This document shows positions 17,113 to 25,069 of a stretch of DNA of 57,689 nt, in pieces. Every line of letters begins with the position of its first letter. The stretch's first letter is position 1. Below the pieces are notes generated by a model. The model had not been told where the DNA came from and made no database searches. It saw nothing but the letters and a program-made list of their open reading frames with translations. The stretch comes from Bradyrhizobium campsiandrae (GTDB lineage Bacteria; Pseudomonadota; Alphaproteobacteria; Rhizobiales; Xanthobacteraceae). The stretch covers positions 1 through 57,689 of the forward strand of contig NZ_JAANIH010000058.1 of assembly GCF_014529705.1 (NCBI RefSeq), in the 5' to 3' direction. The position numbers were made by a program, and so were the translations under genes.

Positions 17113-19557
17113 ATGGCGGGAGCGAAAGACAAGACCTGGTTGCTGCGCGAGGGCCTGTTCGCCAAATACGTCGTCTCCCTCGTCGGCCTCGTCGTGTTCG
17201 TGCTCGCCGTCAACGGCGCGATGGAGACCTGGATCTCCTATCGCGCCACCAAGACACAGCTGACCGACGGGCTCGAGGACAAGGCGCAAGCCGTCGCCCG
17301 GCGCATGGAGCAGTCGATCTCCGAGCTCGGGCGCCAGATCAGCTGGGTGACGGCGGCAAGCCTGGACACGCTCGAAAAGCGCCGCACCGGCTATGCCCAG
17401 CTGCTGCATCAGGCCCCGGTCGTCTCCCAATTGTTCCAGCTCGACGGCGACGGCCGCGAGGTCTTGCGCGTCTCGCGCCAATCGACCACGACTGGCAGCA
17501 ACGCCGACCTCTCCCGCGACATGCGCTTCATCGACACGGTCGCCCGCGGCGTCAGCTATGCGCCGGCCTATTTCGCCGACCGCACGCCGTACATGTCGAT
17601 CTCGATGGCGCATTCCGGCTTCAAGGCCGGCGTCACGGTGGCCGAGATCGACCTCAGCTTCCTCTCCGATTTCCTGACCGACGCCCAGGTCGGCAAGGTC
17701 GCCTCCGCCTATGTGGTGGACGCACGCGGCCGCGTGCTCGCGGCCTCGTCGAAGGGGCCAGAGGTCGGCAAGGACCTGTCGCAACTGCCGCAGGTCGCAG
17801 CCGCGATCGCGCCGGGCCGCGAGCCCGACACGTCAGGCACCGACTTCAATGGCCATGCGGTGCTGTCAGCTGCGAGCACGGTGCCGAAGCTCGGTTGGAG
17901 CGTGTTGTTCGAGCAGCCGACCATGCAGGCGCTGACGCCGATCCGCGACCAGCTCGTCCGCGTCGCGCTTCTGATCGGCATGGGCCTCATGGTGGCGATC
18001 CTCGCCGGCACGCTGCTGGCGCGCCGCATGATCATCCCGATCACGGCGCTACGCGATGGCGCGCACAAGCTCGGCGAGGGCGATTTCAGCCACCGCATCG
18101 ACGTGCACACCTCCGATGAGCTGGAAGAGCTCGCCGGCCAGTTCAACCGCATGGCCGGCCAGCTCCAGGAGACCTACACGGACCTCGAAACGAAGGTGGA
18201 GGAGCGCACCCGCGACCTCGCGCAGTCGATCAACGAGCTGAAGGTGCTGGAGGAGGTCGGCCGCGCCGTCGCCGCTTCGCTCGATCTCAACGCCGTGCTG
18301 CCGACCATCGCCGCCCGCGCGCTGGAGATCAGCCGCGCCGACGCGGTGCTGATCTATGGCTATGATGCGGAGCAGCGGCGTTTCAACCTGGTCGAAGCCA
18401 ACGGCGTCGACAGATCGGCCACCGGCGCCCATGTCACGATCGACGAGGGCGACAACATCCTGAGCGATGCCGCCCATGGCGGCGAGCCGATCGCGCTTGA
18501 AGATCTCGACCGCGCCGTCGAGCAGCCGCTGCGCGATGCCGCGATCGAAGCCGGCTTCCATGCGGTGCTGGTGGTGCCGCTGGTCGATCAGCAGGGCACG
18601 CTCGGCGCGCTGGTGGTGCTGCGCCGATCGAGCGGCGCGTTCGAAGCCAGCCTCATCGGCCTGATGCGCACCTTCGCCAACCAGGCGGTGCTGGCGATGC
18701 GCAATGCGCGCCTGTTCACCGAGGTCGACCACAAGAGCCGCGCGCTGGAGACCGCGAACGCGACCGTGCGCGCCCAGGCCGACAAGCTGCGCGAGCAGAC
18801 CGAGCAGCTCAAGAACTGGAACAAGTCGCTGGAAGAGCGCGTCAAGACCCAGCTCGGCGAGATCGAGCGGATCCGCAAGCTGGAGCGTTTCCTCGCCCCG
18901 CAGGTGGCGCAGCTGATCGCCTCCTCCGACAGCCCGGAAGGCCTGCTCACCAGCCAGCGCCGCGAGGTGACGGTGGTGTTCTGCGATTTGCGCGGCTTTA
19001 CGGCTTTCACGGAAGCGACCGAGCCGGAAGAGGCGATGAACGTGCTGCGCGAATATCACGCAGCGCTCGGCAAGCTGATCTTCAAATACGAGGGCACGCT
19101 GGACAAATATGCCGGCGACGGCGTGATGATCCTGTTCAACGCGCCGATCCAGTTCGAGGACCACACCGCGCGCGCCGTGAAGATGGCGGTGGAGATGCGC
19201 GACACCATCGGCCCCCTGACCGAGCGCTGGCGCAACCGCGGGCACAGCCTGGGGTTCGGTATCGGCATCGCGCTCGGTTATGCCACGCTCGGCCAGGTCG
19301 GCTTCGAGCAGCGGCTGGAATACGCCGCGATCGGCAGCGTCACCAACCTCGCCTCCCGCCTCTGCAGCGAAGCGCAGGCCGGCCAGATCGTGGTCAGCCG
19401 CCGCGTCTACGGCATGGTCGAGCCCTTCGTCGAAGCCCGTGCGCTCGACGATCTCCAGCTCAAGGGATTCAATCACCCGGTGCTGGCGATGGAGATTCTT
19501 GGCTGGCGCGAGGAGGAGACCGTGCTGGATGCGACGGCTGCAAGGCGGCGAGGATAA
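17113..19557 (+). CDS. class III adenylate/guanylate cyclase with Cache, HAMP and GAF domains
   Basis: An 814-residue membrane receptor cyclase that would make cAMP (or cGMP). Order: membrane segment about 18-37, extracytoplasmic Cache sensor (about 45-270, with YAPAYFADRTPYMSISM), second membrane segment about 278-302 (VALLIGMGLMVAILAGTLL), HAMP (about 303-355), GAF (about 375-535), coiled coil (about 540-600, REQTEQLKNWNKSLEERV) and class III catalytic domain (about 615-790). The catalytic metal aspartates are in VVFCDLRGFTAF and KYAGDGVMILFNAP; later LEYAAIGSVTNLASRLC supplies the transition-state region. Start ATG follows GAGGATCCGG. It may supply the nucleotide signal for the Crp/Fnr protein at 13864. 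Confidence 0.94.
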   Translation: MAGAKDKTWLLREGLFAKYVVSLVGLVVFVLAVNGAMETWISYRATKTQLTDGLEDKAQAVARRMEQSISELGRQISWVTAASLDTLEKRRTGYAQLLHQAPVVSQLFQLDGDGREVLRVSRQSTTTGSNADLSRDMRFIDTVARGVSYAPAYFADRTPYMSISMAHSGFKAGVTVAEIDLSFLSDFLTDAQVGKVASAYVVDARGRVLAASSKGPEVGKDLSQLPQVAAAIAPGREPDTSGTDFNGHAVLSAASTVPKLGWSVLFEQPTMQALTPIRDQLVRVALLIGMGLMVAILAGTLLARRMIIPITALRDGAHKLGEGDFSHRIDVHTSDELEELAGQFNRMAGQLQETYTDLETKVEERTRDLAQSINELKVLEEVGRAVAASLDLNAVLPTIAARALEISRADAVLIYGYDAEQRRFNLVEANGVDRSATGAHVTIDEGDNILSDAAHGGEPIALEDLDRAVEQPLRDAAIEAGFHAVLVVPLVDQQGTLGALVVLRRSSGAFEASLIGLMRTFANQAVLAMRNARLFTEVDHKSRALETANATVRAQADKLREQTEQLKNWNKSLEERVKTQLGEIERIRKLERFLAPQVAQLIASSDSPEGLLTSQRREVTVVFCDLRGFTAFTEATEPEEAMNVLREYHAALGKLIFKYEGTLDKYAGDGVMILFNAPIQFEDHTARAVKMAVEMRDTIGPLTERWRNRGHSLGFGIGIALGYATLGQVGFEQRLEYAAIGSVTNLASRLCSEAQAGQIVVSRRVYGMVEPFVEARALDDLQLKGFNHPVLAMEILGWREEETVLDATAARRRG

Positions 19558-19651
19558 CGCCGCGAAAGTCGAAAACAACCCCAAGCACAGTAGACAAGGC
19601 GCAGCGCGGTCTGGCGAATTTCGCCGCACTGCGGATTTTACGAAATTTACT

Positions 19652-19681
19652 TTGACTCGTCGGGCAAAACACTGGTATGGT
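19652..19681 (+). promoter_or_regulatory. candidate sigma-70-type promoter
   Basis: TTGACT (19652-19657), 18-base spacer and TATGGT (19676-19681), in a locally AT-rich stretch of the 295-base gap after the cyclase gene. It points toward the unknown gene at 19853. No gene is seen in the gap itself. Confidence 0.45.
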
Positions 19682-19852
19682 GGCATCATCGGCGTTTGCG
19701 CCTGAACTCACCAAACTCTGATATGCTTGCCTGTCTGGGCGCCGAGCAACGTCCCTGCCGTTGCGATTGACTGGTCCGCGAACCACATTGCTGCTCCCCG
19801 CGACTAACCCTGGCCTCAACGACGAGGCTGAGCTTCGGACGGGAGACGAACT

Positions 19853-20719
19853 GTGGCATTTGCCTTGCCTTCACGCGCGTATGATTTGCAGATGCTGGAC
19901 CGTCCCGCCGACCGTGCGCGCGATCATGGCTGGGTCTATGGCCTGCCGCCAGGCATCGCGAGCGAGCAATGGCCGCTCGATCGCGTCACCGGCTATCCGC
20001 TGATGCACGGCTTCACGCTGCTGCTGCCGCAGGATTATCGCGTGCATGGCGAGGACATCGTCGCGGTGTCGTTCTTTGCCACCGCCCCCGACCACAATGA
20101 CGGCGGCGCGCCCGACGATCCTGAAATCCGCGAGGCGGTGGCGGCGCGGCCCACGCATGCGCGCCTTGCGCGCATGACCGACATCCTCGATTACGACTAT
20201 GCCGCGTTGCTGCTGACCAAAGCCGAATATGAGGGCGCGTTCGCAATGCCGCCGGCGCAGCTGACGCTCGCGACGGCCGACCGGCCGCGCTGGCTCGATG
20301 TCGGCGGCGCCAGCGCGTTCCACGAGGCCGCCGCGCCTTATGCCAAGAAGATGTTCGCCTCTGCACCGCGCGCCGATCTCGCCGAGAACCGCGCCATTGC
20401 GCTCACCCCGCGCGCGAATGACCCCAACGCCGGCAAAGCTCCGCAAGACGGGGCTGCGAGCCGCGTCGCGCCCTCAGGCTATCAGCCGTTTTACTACTAT
20501 GTCGGCGGCGTGCCCGGCCGCGACAATTTCCGCCTGCACGATTGGGCCAGGGATCACGCGCAAAACCATCTCGGCGGCACCATGCGGCCCTGCCAGTCCG
20601 TGCCGGAGATGAGCCCGTTCTACATCGAGTTCGAGGAATATTTCGGCGGCTACAATTTCGGCGGCGGCAACGCACAGCTCGACTTCAAGGAGATGAAGTT
20701 CGACTGGGCGTGTGGGTGA
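19853..20719 (+). CDS. conserved-looking cytoplasmic protein of unknown function
   Basis: A 288-residue soluble protein that I do not recognise. It starts at GTG 19853 behind GGGAGA. There is no signal peptide or membrane segment. Visible traits are an aromatic-rich N-terminal half (WVYGLPPGIASEQWPLDRV), an acidic loop PDHNDGGAPDDPEIRE, and a strongly patterned C-terminus with many Gly/Tyr/Phe residues: EFEEYFGGYNFGGGNAQLD, then MKFDWACG. Such a C-terminus suggests a compact beta structure, as in DUF1963-like proteins, but I do not assign that family. It ends 2 bases before the convergent PIN toxin gene. Codon usage matches the neighbours. Confidence 0.75.
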   Translation: MAFALPSRAYDLQMLDRPADRARDHGWVYGLPPGIASEQWPLDRVTGYPLMHGFTLLLPQDYRVHGEDIVAVSFFATAPDHNDGGAPDDPEIREAVAARPTHARLARMTDILDYDYAALLLTKAEYEGAFAMPPAQLTLATADRPRWLDVGGASAFHEAAAPYAKKMFASAPRADLAENRAIALTPRANDPNAGKAPQDGAASRVAPSGYQPFYYYVGGVPGRDNFRLHDWARDHAQNHLGGTMRPCQSVPEMSPFYIEFEEYFGGYNFGGGNAQLDFKEMKFDWACG

Positions 20720-20721
20720 GG

Positions 20722-21135
20722 TTAGGGGTGCCCCGCTCCACCACCGAAAAACGGATTGACGATGGTAAGCCCGCCGATGTTGCGGCCATGTTGCAGGTCT
20801 TCGCTATAGAGCGTGTCGCAGCCCGCCTCGATCGCCGCGGCGATGATCAGGGCGTCATAGAAGGCAAGGGTGTGATCGCGTGCAAGGGCGAGCGCCGCAG
20901 CGTGCGTGTCTGATGTCAGCGGCACGATGTCTGGGAAGCGAAAGCGGAGGGACTGCACCGCGGCTTCGATGACTGGCCAATCCTGCTTCTGCTTCTTACG
21001 CAACACATTGGTGAATTCATTCAGCACTTGCGCGCTGATCGTGCCGCCGCCGGCGATCACGTTGAGCGCCAGTTGACGCCTTGCATCGGTCGAATAGGCA
21101 TAGATCAGAATATTGCTATCAAAGAAGGCGCTCAC
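20722..21135 (-). CDS. PIN-domain ribonuclease toxin (VapC-like)
   Basis: A 137-residue PIN-domain protein, predicted Mg-dependent RNase of a type II toxin-antitoxin pair. Acidic catalytic residues are in place: D6 in FFDSNILIYAY, E40 in QVLNEFTNVL, D94 in FYDALIIAAA and a final acidic pair in LYSEDLQHG. It begins with a GTG whose bases overlap the antitoxin stop by four (GTGA), so the two are coupled. The order antitoxin-toxin is the usual one. The C-terminus GGGAGHP is atypically Gly-rich. Confidence 0.92.
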   Translation of the reverse strand: MSAFFDSNILIYAYSTDARRQLALNVIAGGGTISAQVLNEFTNVLRKKQKQDWPVIEAAVQSLRFRFPDIVPLTSDTHAAALALARDHTLAFYDALIIAAAIEAGCDTLYSEDLQHGRNIGGLTIVNPFFGGGAGHP

Positions 21136-21362
21136 CGCTCATTGGCCTCGTCGCGGTCGAACTTGTAGCCTTCGGGCAGAGGAAAACGAAACTGCTCCAC
21201 CTGTCTGAGAAACTCAGCTCGCTTGTCGACCTTCTCGACTGCGAGTTGGCCCTTGGTGGCCTCCACTACGTGGAGTTCGTCGCCGGGAGAAAGCTTCAGC
21301 GCCTCAACGAGAGCCTTGGGCAGGCGGACCGCCAAGCTATTCCCCCATTTGGAAACAAGCAT
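21132..21362 (-). CDS. AbrB/MazE-type antitoxin
   Basis: A 76-residue swapped-hairpin AbrB DNA-binding antitoxin. The N-terminal domain reads MLVSKWGNSLAVRLPKALVE, followed by LKLSPGDELHVVEATKGQL, the hallmark pattern of the fold. The C-terminal tail (FPLPEGYKFDRDEANER) would wrap the PIN toxin. It overlaps the toxin gene by four bases. A promoter with an inverted repeat covering its -10 side lies directly upstream, consistent with autorepression. Confidence 0.92.
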   Translation of the reverse strand: MLVSKWGNSLAVRLPKALVEALKLSPGDELHVVEATKGQLAVEKVDKRAEFLRQVEQFRFPLPEGYKFDRDEANER

Positions 21363-21373
21363 GAGAGCATCCT

Positions 21374-21425
21374 ATGATACACGAAGACCGATGTATATCA
21401 TATAACAGTTCCCTCGTTAATTCAA
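21374..21425 (-). promoter_or_regulatory. toxin-antitoxin promoter with overlapping operator
   Basis: Reading leftward, TTGAAT (complement of 21420-21425), 17-base spacer and TATGAT (complement of 21397-21402) is close to the sigma-70 consensus. An inverted repeat, ATGATACA (21374-21381) and TGTATATCAT (21392-21401), overlaps the -10 and the likely start of transcription. This is where an AbrB-type antitoxin would bind. The region is clearly AT-rich compared with its surroundings. Confidence 0.65.
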
Positions 21426-21450
21426 GTAGTTACGTCAAGATCAAAACTGC

Positions 21451-22749
21451 TCACATCCCCCGCTTCGGCCCCATCGCCTCAAACCCCGCCTTCTGCTCGT
21501 CGCTCAGATCCGCCTCGAAATCGTCGAGCGCGTCGGCGACGCCGCCTACCGCCTGCTGCATCGTCTGCAGCCGCGTCTTGACGGCGGCGAGGCGGGCTTG
21601 CGGGGTTGCGGGGGTGTCCTTGGCGGCGCAGGGGCTCAGCGTCTGCATGGTGCGCAGCGTGGTGTCCTGGAGCACGTCGAGACGGGCGCGGCCGGTGTCG
21701 TCGAGCTTCAGCGTGGAGGCGATGTCCTCAGTGGGCCATTGCTGCTGCACGAGTTGCTCGTACTGGCGCTGCGCCTGCACATCGTAGCGGGGATCGGCGT
21801 TGGCATCGCAGGCTGACGCCGCTTGGGCCGCCTGCGCGTCCTTGTGCTGGACCGAGGCGAGCGCCGCGCGGCGTTCGCTCGCGAGTGAATCCAGCTTTGC
21901 CTTCTGGCTCTCGTCGAGCAGATCGACGAATTTGGCAAGCGGGGCTGCGAGCGCGTCGGTGGCCTTGATCATCGCATCGAGCCGCGCCTGCATCACGGCG
22001 AGGCGCTCCGCCGCAACGGCCGGCGCCTGCGTCGGGCACGCGGCGCGGATGGTGTCGCGGGCGGCAATCCAGGCCGCGTTGAGTTCATCGAGGGCGGCGC
22101 GTTGGATCTCGTTCGGCTGCACCGCGCTCGCAATGCGCTCGACCGGCAGGCCGCCGGTATCGCTGCTGTCGCAGACCGCTTCGGCCGAGGGCACGCGACG
22201 CGCGCGCCTGCCTTGCGGCGCCGTGTAGGCGGCGAGCTCCGGCGCGGCATAGGGCGCGAAGAGCGCGGCGTAGATATCGCCATAGCCATAGAGCGAGAGG
22301 CTGGTGGCATCGCCGAAGATGACGGCACTGGTGAGATCGTCATGCGCGAACGGCCAGAACACCGGACCGACCCAGCCATAGCTGCCGTCAGGATGCCGCC
22401 ACCAGCCTTGCGGCCGGCGGCCGCCATGCCAGCCCGACAGGGCCGCGCCTGCCGTCAACGCGGCCCGCAGAACAGCGGGATTGGCCGGCTGTCCGCGCTC
22501 AGTGCCGCGCGGGTCCTGCGACCGCAACGCCGCGTCGCGGGTGCGGCCACGCACGCCCATGCGGGCGGGGCGCAAGCGCGACAGACCGAGGACGTGGCCG
22601 ACGGCGAAGCGGGCCACGCCGAGCGGGCCGCCGCGCAATCCGAACTGCGCTTCCGCTCGGTTCGGCAGCAGCACTGCCAGAATCACGAGAACCGCGCCGG
22701 CAAGCGTCAGTCCCAAGCGCGATCTCGACCAGACCACTGACCTGACCAC
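21451..22749 (-). CDS. exported Spy/LTXXQ-family protein
   Basis: A 432-residue exported protein. GTG at 22749 is chosen because GGGAGG lies 8 bases upstream and the product then begins with a signal peptide (VRSVVWSRSRLGLTLAGAVLV, ending near NRAEAQ); the longer open frame reads through a repeat. The first half is Gly/Arg/Trp-rich (GGRRPQGWWRHPDGSYGWVG). The second half contains two alpha-helical Spy/CpxP-like units: one around EIQRAALDELNAAW to LDESQKAKLDSLASERR, another around LKLDDTGRARLDVLQ to LSDEQKAGFEAMGP. Such proteins act as periplasmic folding helpers or stress sensors. A possible ECF-type promoter precedes it. Confidence 0.82.
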   Translation of the reverse strand: MVRSVVWSRSRLGLTLAGAVLVILAVLLPNRAEAQFGLRGGPLGVARFAVGHVLGLSRLRPARMGVRGRTRDAALRSQDPRGTERGQPANPAVLRAALTAGAALSGWHGGRRPQGWWRHPDGSYGWVGPVFWPFAHDDLTSAVIFGDATSLSLYGYGDIYAALFAPYAAPELAAYTAPQGRRARRVPSAEAVCDSSDTGGLPVERIASAVQPNEIQRAALDELNAAWIAARDTIRAACPTQAPAVAAERLAVMQARLDAMIKATDALAAPLAKFVDLLDESQKAKLDSLASERRAALASVQHKDAQAAQAASACDANADPRYDVQAQRQYEQLVQQQWPTEDIASTLKLDDTGRARLDVLQDTTLRTMQTLSPCAAKDTPATPQARLAAVKTRLQTMQQAVGGVADALDDFEADLSDEQKAGFEAMGPKRGM

Positions 22750-22789
22750 GGCGTTGACCTCCCAGACACGCATCGCGTCGCAGGGAGAA

Positions 22790-22814
22790 GACGCGCCGGG
22801 GAACCAAATGTTCC
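22790..22814 (-). promoter_or_regulatory. possible ECF (EcfG-like) promoter upstream of Spy-family gene
   Basis: On the minus strand GGAAC (complement of 22810-22814), 16-base spacer and CGTC (complement of 22790-22793) resemble the alphaproteobacterial general-stress motif GGAAC-N16/17-CGTT, with one mismatch. The -35 is also half of a palindrome GGAAC-N5-GTTCC (22800-22814). The -10 is about 41 bases before the chosen start. Confidence 0.4.
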
Positions 22815-22871
22815 ACGGCGAGACGGTTGAAGCGAGAGAGATAAAGGTGCAGCGGCATCGGGCGCTCGGCT

Positions 22872-23036
22872 CCCTCTCCCGCTTGCGGGCCGCGACGAGC
22901 TTCGCTCGCGCCGAGAGGGTTGGGGAGAGGGTGTCTCCGCGACGGGACAATCCCCAAGAGGAAAGAACCCTCACCCGCCACGCGGAACGATGCTTCGCAT
23001 CGCCGGCGTGTCGGCCTCTCCCGCAAGCGGGAGAGG
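22872..23036. repeat. palindromic intergenic repeat with CCCGCAAGCGGG-type arms
   Basis: Outer arms CTCTCCCGCTTGCGGG (near 22874-22889) and CCCGCAAGCGGGAGAG (to about 23035) flank internal direct copies of GGGTTGGGGAGAGGGTG-like sequence. It fills most of the 300-base gap between the LysM gene end and the Spy-family start. No gene is supported there. Confidence 0.7.
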
Positions 23037-23049
23037 CGAAGTAAGCCCC

Positions 23050-24048
23050 TCACTGCGCCTTTTGCGGCACCACCACCGTCTGGCCGGGATAGATCAGGTT
23101 GGGATTGTGGATCTTTTCGCGGTTGGCATTGAAGATCACCGCGTAGCGGGCGCCGTCGCCATAAGCGAGCCGGCTGAGCGCCCAGAGGCTGTCGCCGCGG
23201 GAAATGACCCGGCTACCGCCGGCGTCAGTCGTTGCGGTGTTGAGGATGTCCGCGGGCGAGGCCGATGCGACCGACGGGCCCGCCGCCGGCGCCCGCGCCA
23301 GGGATTTGGGCTTCGACGCACCCATCATGCGGGGCCGAACCGCGGAGCGTTCCGGCATCGCGGCAAGACGCGGCGATGGCAGCGACGCGACGATTTCGGA
23401 TTTGTCGTCCGGCTTTTCGGCAGGCTTCGCCGCCGCGGCAGCGCGTGCGGGCGGCGGCGCGGCTTCCGCGATCGTCACCGGCATGGTGCGGCTGGATTGC
23501 ACGACGGTGCCGTCGGGCGCGCGAGCGCGCAGTGCCAGCTCATAGCTGCCGGCGGGAAGTTTGGGCGGCGTCATCACGAACTGGCCGGATGCATCGGCCA
23601 CGACGCTGTCGAGCGGCTGGCCGTCGCGCAGCAGCTCGACCTTCGCGCCCGGTGCGGCCTGCCCCGCGATCACCGCGGCCTCGCCATGATCGTCGACGCG
23701 CGCGACATCGAAACGGGGACCGGTGTCGGCGGCGGAAGGCTGCGGCCTTGCCGGCGCAACCTCGGCCAGCGCCGTGACCTGCTTCTGCGTCTCAGCCAGC
23801 GCGCCGGCCTTGAGCGCGCCGGCCTTGGGCGCGTCAGCAGGTGCCGGCGCAACGGCGGCAAGCTTCGGCTCTTCGGCCTTTGCTGCGGCTTTGGGTTCTG
23901 CCTTGATCTCAGGCTTCGCGACGGCGGCAACCTCCGTGCCCGGCCCGCCCACCAGCATGTGGCGGAGCTCGGTTGGACCGATCACCAAGACGGTGCCGAC
24001 CAGCGCAAGCAGGCAGAATGCAATGATGGCCTTGGATGCCGTGATCAT
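23050..24048 (-). CDS. membrane-anchored LysM-domain protein
   Basis: A 332-residue envelope protein that should bind peptidoglycan. One membrane anchor lies at about 6-26 (KAIIAFCLLALVGTVLVIG). A long Ala/Pro/Lys-rich linker (about 40-105) leads to a predicted Ig/Big-like beta domain (about 108-195: AAVIAGQAAPGAKVELLRDG, PPKLPAGSYELALRARAPDG). A second low-complexity linker precedes a C-terminal LysM domain (about 280-330: VISRGDSLWALSRLAYGDG, NPNLIYPGQTVVVPQ). Start ATG follows TTGAGGACTG. The architecture is common in Rhizobiales; enzymatic domains are absent, so a structural or scaffold role is likely. Confidence 0.92.
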   Translation of the reverse strand: MITASKAIIAFCLLALVGTVLVIGPTELRHMLVGGPGTEVAAVAKPEIKAEPKAAAKAEEPKLAAVAPAPADAPKAGALKAGALAETQKQVTALAEVAPARPQPSAADTGPRFDVARVDDHGEAAVIAGQAAPGAKVELLRDGQPLDSVVADASGQFVMTPPKLPAGSYELALRARAPDGTVVQSSRTMPVTIAEAAPPPARAAAAAKPAEKPDDKSEIVASLPSPRLAAMPERSAVRPRMMGASKPKSLARAPAAGPSVASASPADILNTATTDAGGSRVISRGDSLWALSRLAYGDGARYAVIFNANREKIHNPNLIYPGQTVVVPQKAQ

Positions 24049-24212
24049 CAGTCCTCAAGCCTTGATCGAAACGAAGCGCCGCAAATCAACGGCGGCAAAT
24101 TGCGCCGTTTTGGCCACGGCAGCAAGACGGTCGAAGGATGAACCGGGCCGGCCCCATCGGCGTCAAATCAGCGAGGCCGCGCCTGCGGCTGTTCTTTGAA
24201 GGAATTTTCCCG

Positions 24213-24914
24213 GTGAATCCGATTTGCCGCACCGCGCCATGGCTGGCGCTCGCCCTGACGCTCGCCGCCGCGCCCGCGCTGGCCGCCTCCGGCCCGCCCC
24301 CCGGCTTCGTCCTCACCGACAATCCCGATCTCGCTTTCACCTCGCCCGACGGCGCCACCAAGCTCGAGCAGTACATGAAGGATGGCGGCGATTGGGACGT
24401 CAAATGGCAGGTCTGGGTGCGGCGCGGCGACCAGATGACCGAGCTGAAGCCGGAGCAGGGCTATGGCGCCGGCTTCCGCTTCACCGCGGACTCGCAATGG
24501 CTGGTGCGGATGCAGAAGACCGGGTCCGGCGAGCAGGACCTGTTTCTCTATCATGCCGAGAACGGCACCTTCGTCAGCGCGACCAGGAAAAAATCGCTCA
24601 GCGATCTCGCCTGGGCCTATTTCTATGGCCGGCCCGAGACGAAGACATTTCCAAAGCTCGACTTCCACATCTCGGCCAATCTCATGGAGGGTACGGAAGA
24701 TGCCTATCGCCCGCTCGGCATGGACTGGCCCAACAACCGCTACCTCGTGATCTCGCTCGGCGGCGAATTCGACAAGCACCCGAAGAACACCGTGATGAAG
24801 GGGCTGGGCGGCTGGCAGTGCCGCTACGACCTGAAGACCGGCAAGTTCGACGTGCCGGCGGAGTGGGCCAAGCGAAATGCCGAAGCGCTCAAGTGGGAAG
24901 TGAAGCGGCAGTGA
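24213..24914 (+). CDS. secreted protein of unknown function
   Basis: A 233-residue exported protein. GTG at 24213, behind GAAGGAA, gives VNPICRTAPWLALALTLAAA, a signal peptide cleaved near ALAAS; the upstream ATG gives an unlikely basic leader. The mature protein has beta-propeller-like strands rich in aromatic and charged residues: QWLVRMQKTGSGEQDLFLYH, LVISLGGEFDKHP and GGWQCRYDLKTGKFDVPAEW. The last piece, a statement of value plus W-K repeats, resembles WD40-type secreted proteins but I cannot place it in a family. No catalytic motif is evident. It is divergent from the LysM gene. Confidence 0.8.
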   Translation: MNPICRTAPWLALALTLAAAPALAASGPPPGFVLTDNPDLAFTSPDGATKLEQYMKDGGDWDVKWQVWVRRGDQMTELKPEQGYGAGFRFTADSQWLVRMQKTGSGEQDLFLYHAENGTFVSATRKKSLSDLAWAYFYGRPETKTFPKLDFHISANLMEGTEDAYRPLGMDWPNNRYLVISLGGEFDKHPKNTVMKGLGGWQCRYDLKTGKFDVPAEWAKRNAEALKWEVKRQ

Positions 24915-24983
24915 TGGGACCGGCTTCATAGCTGCGAAGCTGGTCACTCCGGATCTTCGTAAAATCATCGCTGCGGCGTATGG

Positions 24984-25015
24984 GTCCCGGATCTGCGCTT
25001 GCGCTTGTCCGGGAC
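24984..25015. terminator. hairpin after the secreted-protein gene
   Basis: Arms GTCCCGGA (24984-24991) and TCCGGGAC (25008-25015), followed by GACGACG. A short version of the GTCCGGGAC palindrome seen also at 44952 and 47197 downstream of other genes. It is the left flank of the inserted element. Confidence 0.5.
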
Positions 25016-25035
25016 GACGATCTCGTTTGACGCGG

Positions 25036-25069
25036 CAGTTTCGCGGTATTATGGCGCAAACGCCACCGG
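25036..25069. repeat. left target duplication and terminal inverted repeat
   Basis: CAGTTTCG (25036-25043) is the left copy of an 8-base target duplication. Next is the 26-base inverted repeat 25044-25069 beginning CGGTATTATGGCGCAAACGC and ending CACCGG. The inner end contains the self-palindrome CGCCACCGGTGGCG. Confidence 0.9.

Noticed and set aside
22751..22974. A longer N-terminus for the Spy-family gene
   Set aside because: It reads through the dispersed repeat and a non-coding-looking stretch, while GTG 22749 has a strong ribosome site and a signal peptide.
22872..23036. Repeat at 22872-23036 as an insertion sequence
   Set aside because: No open frame for a transposase, no target duplication seen; it fits the dispersed palindrome class.
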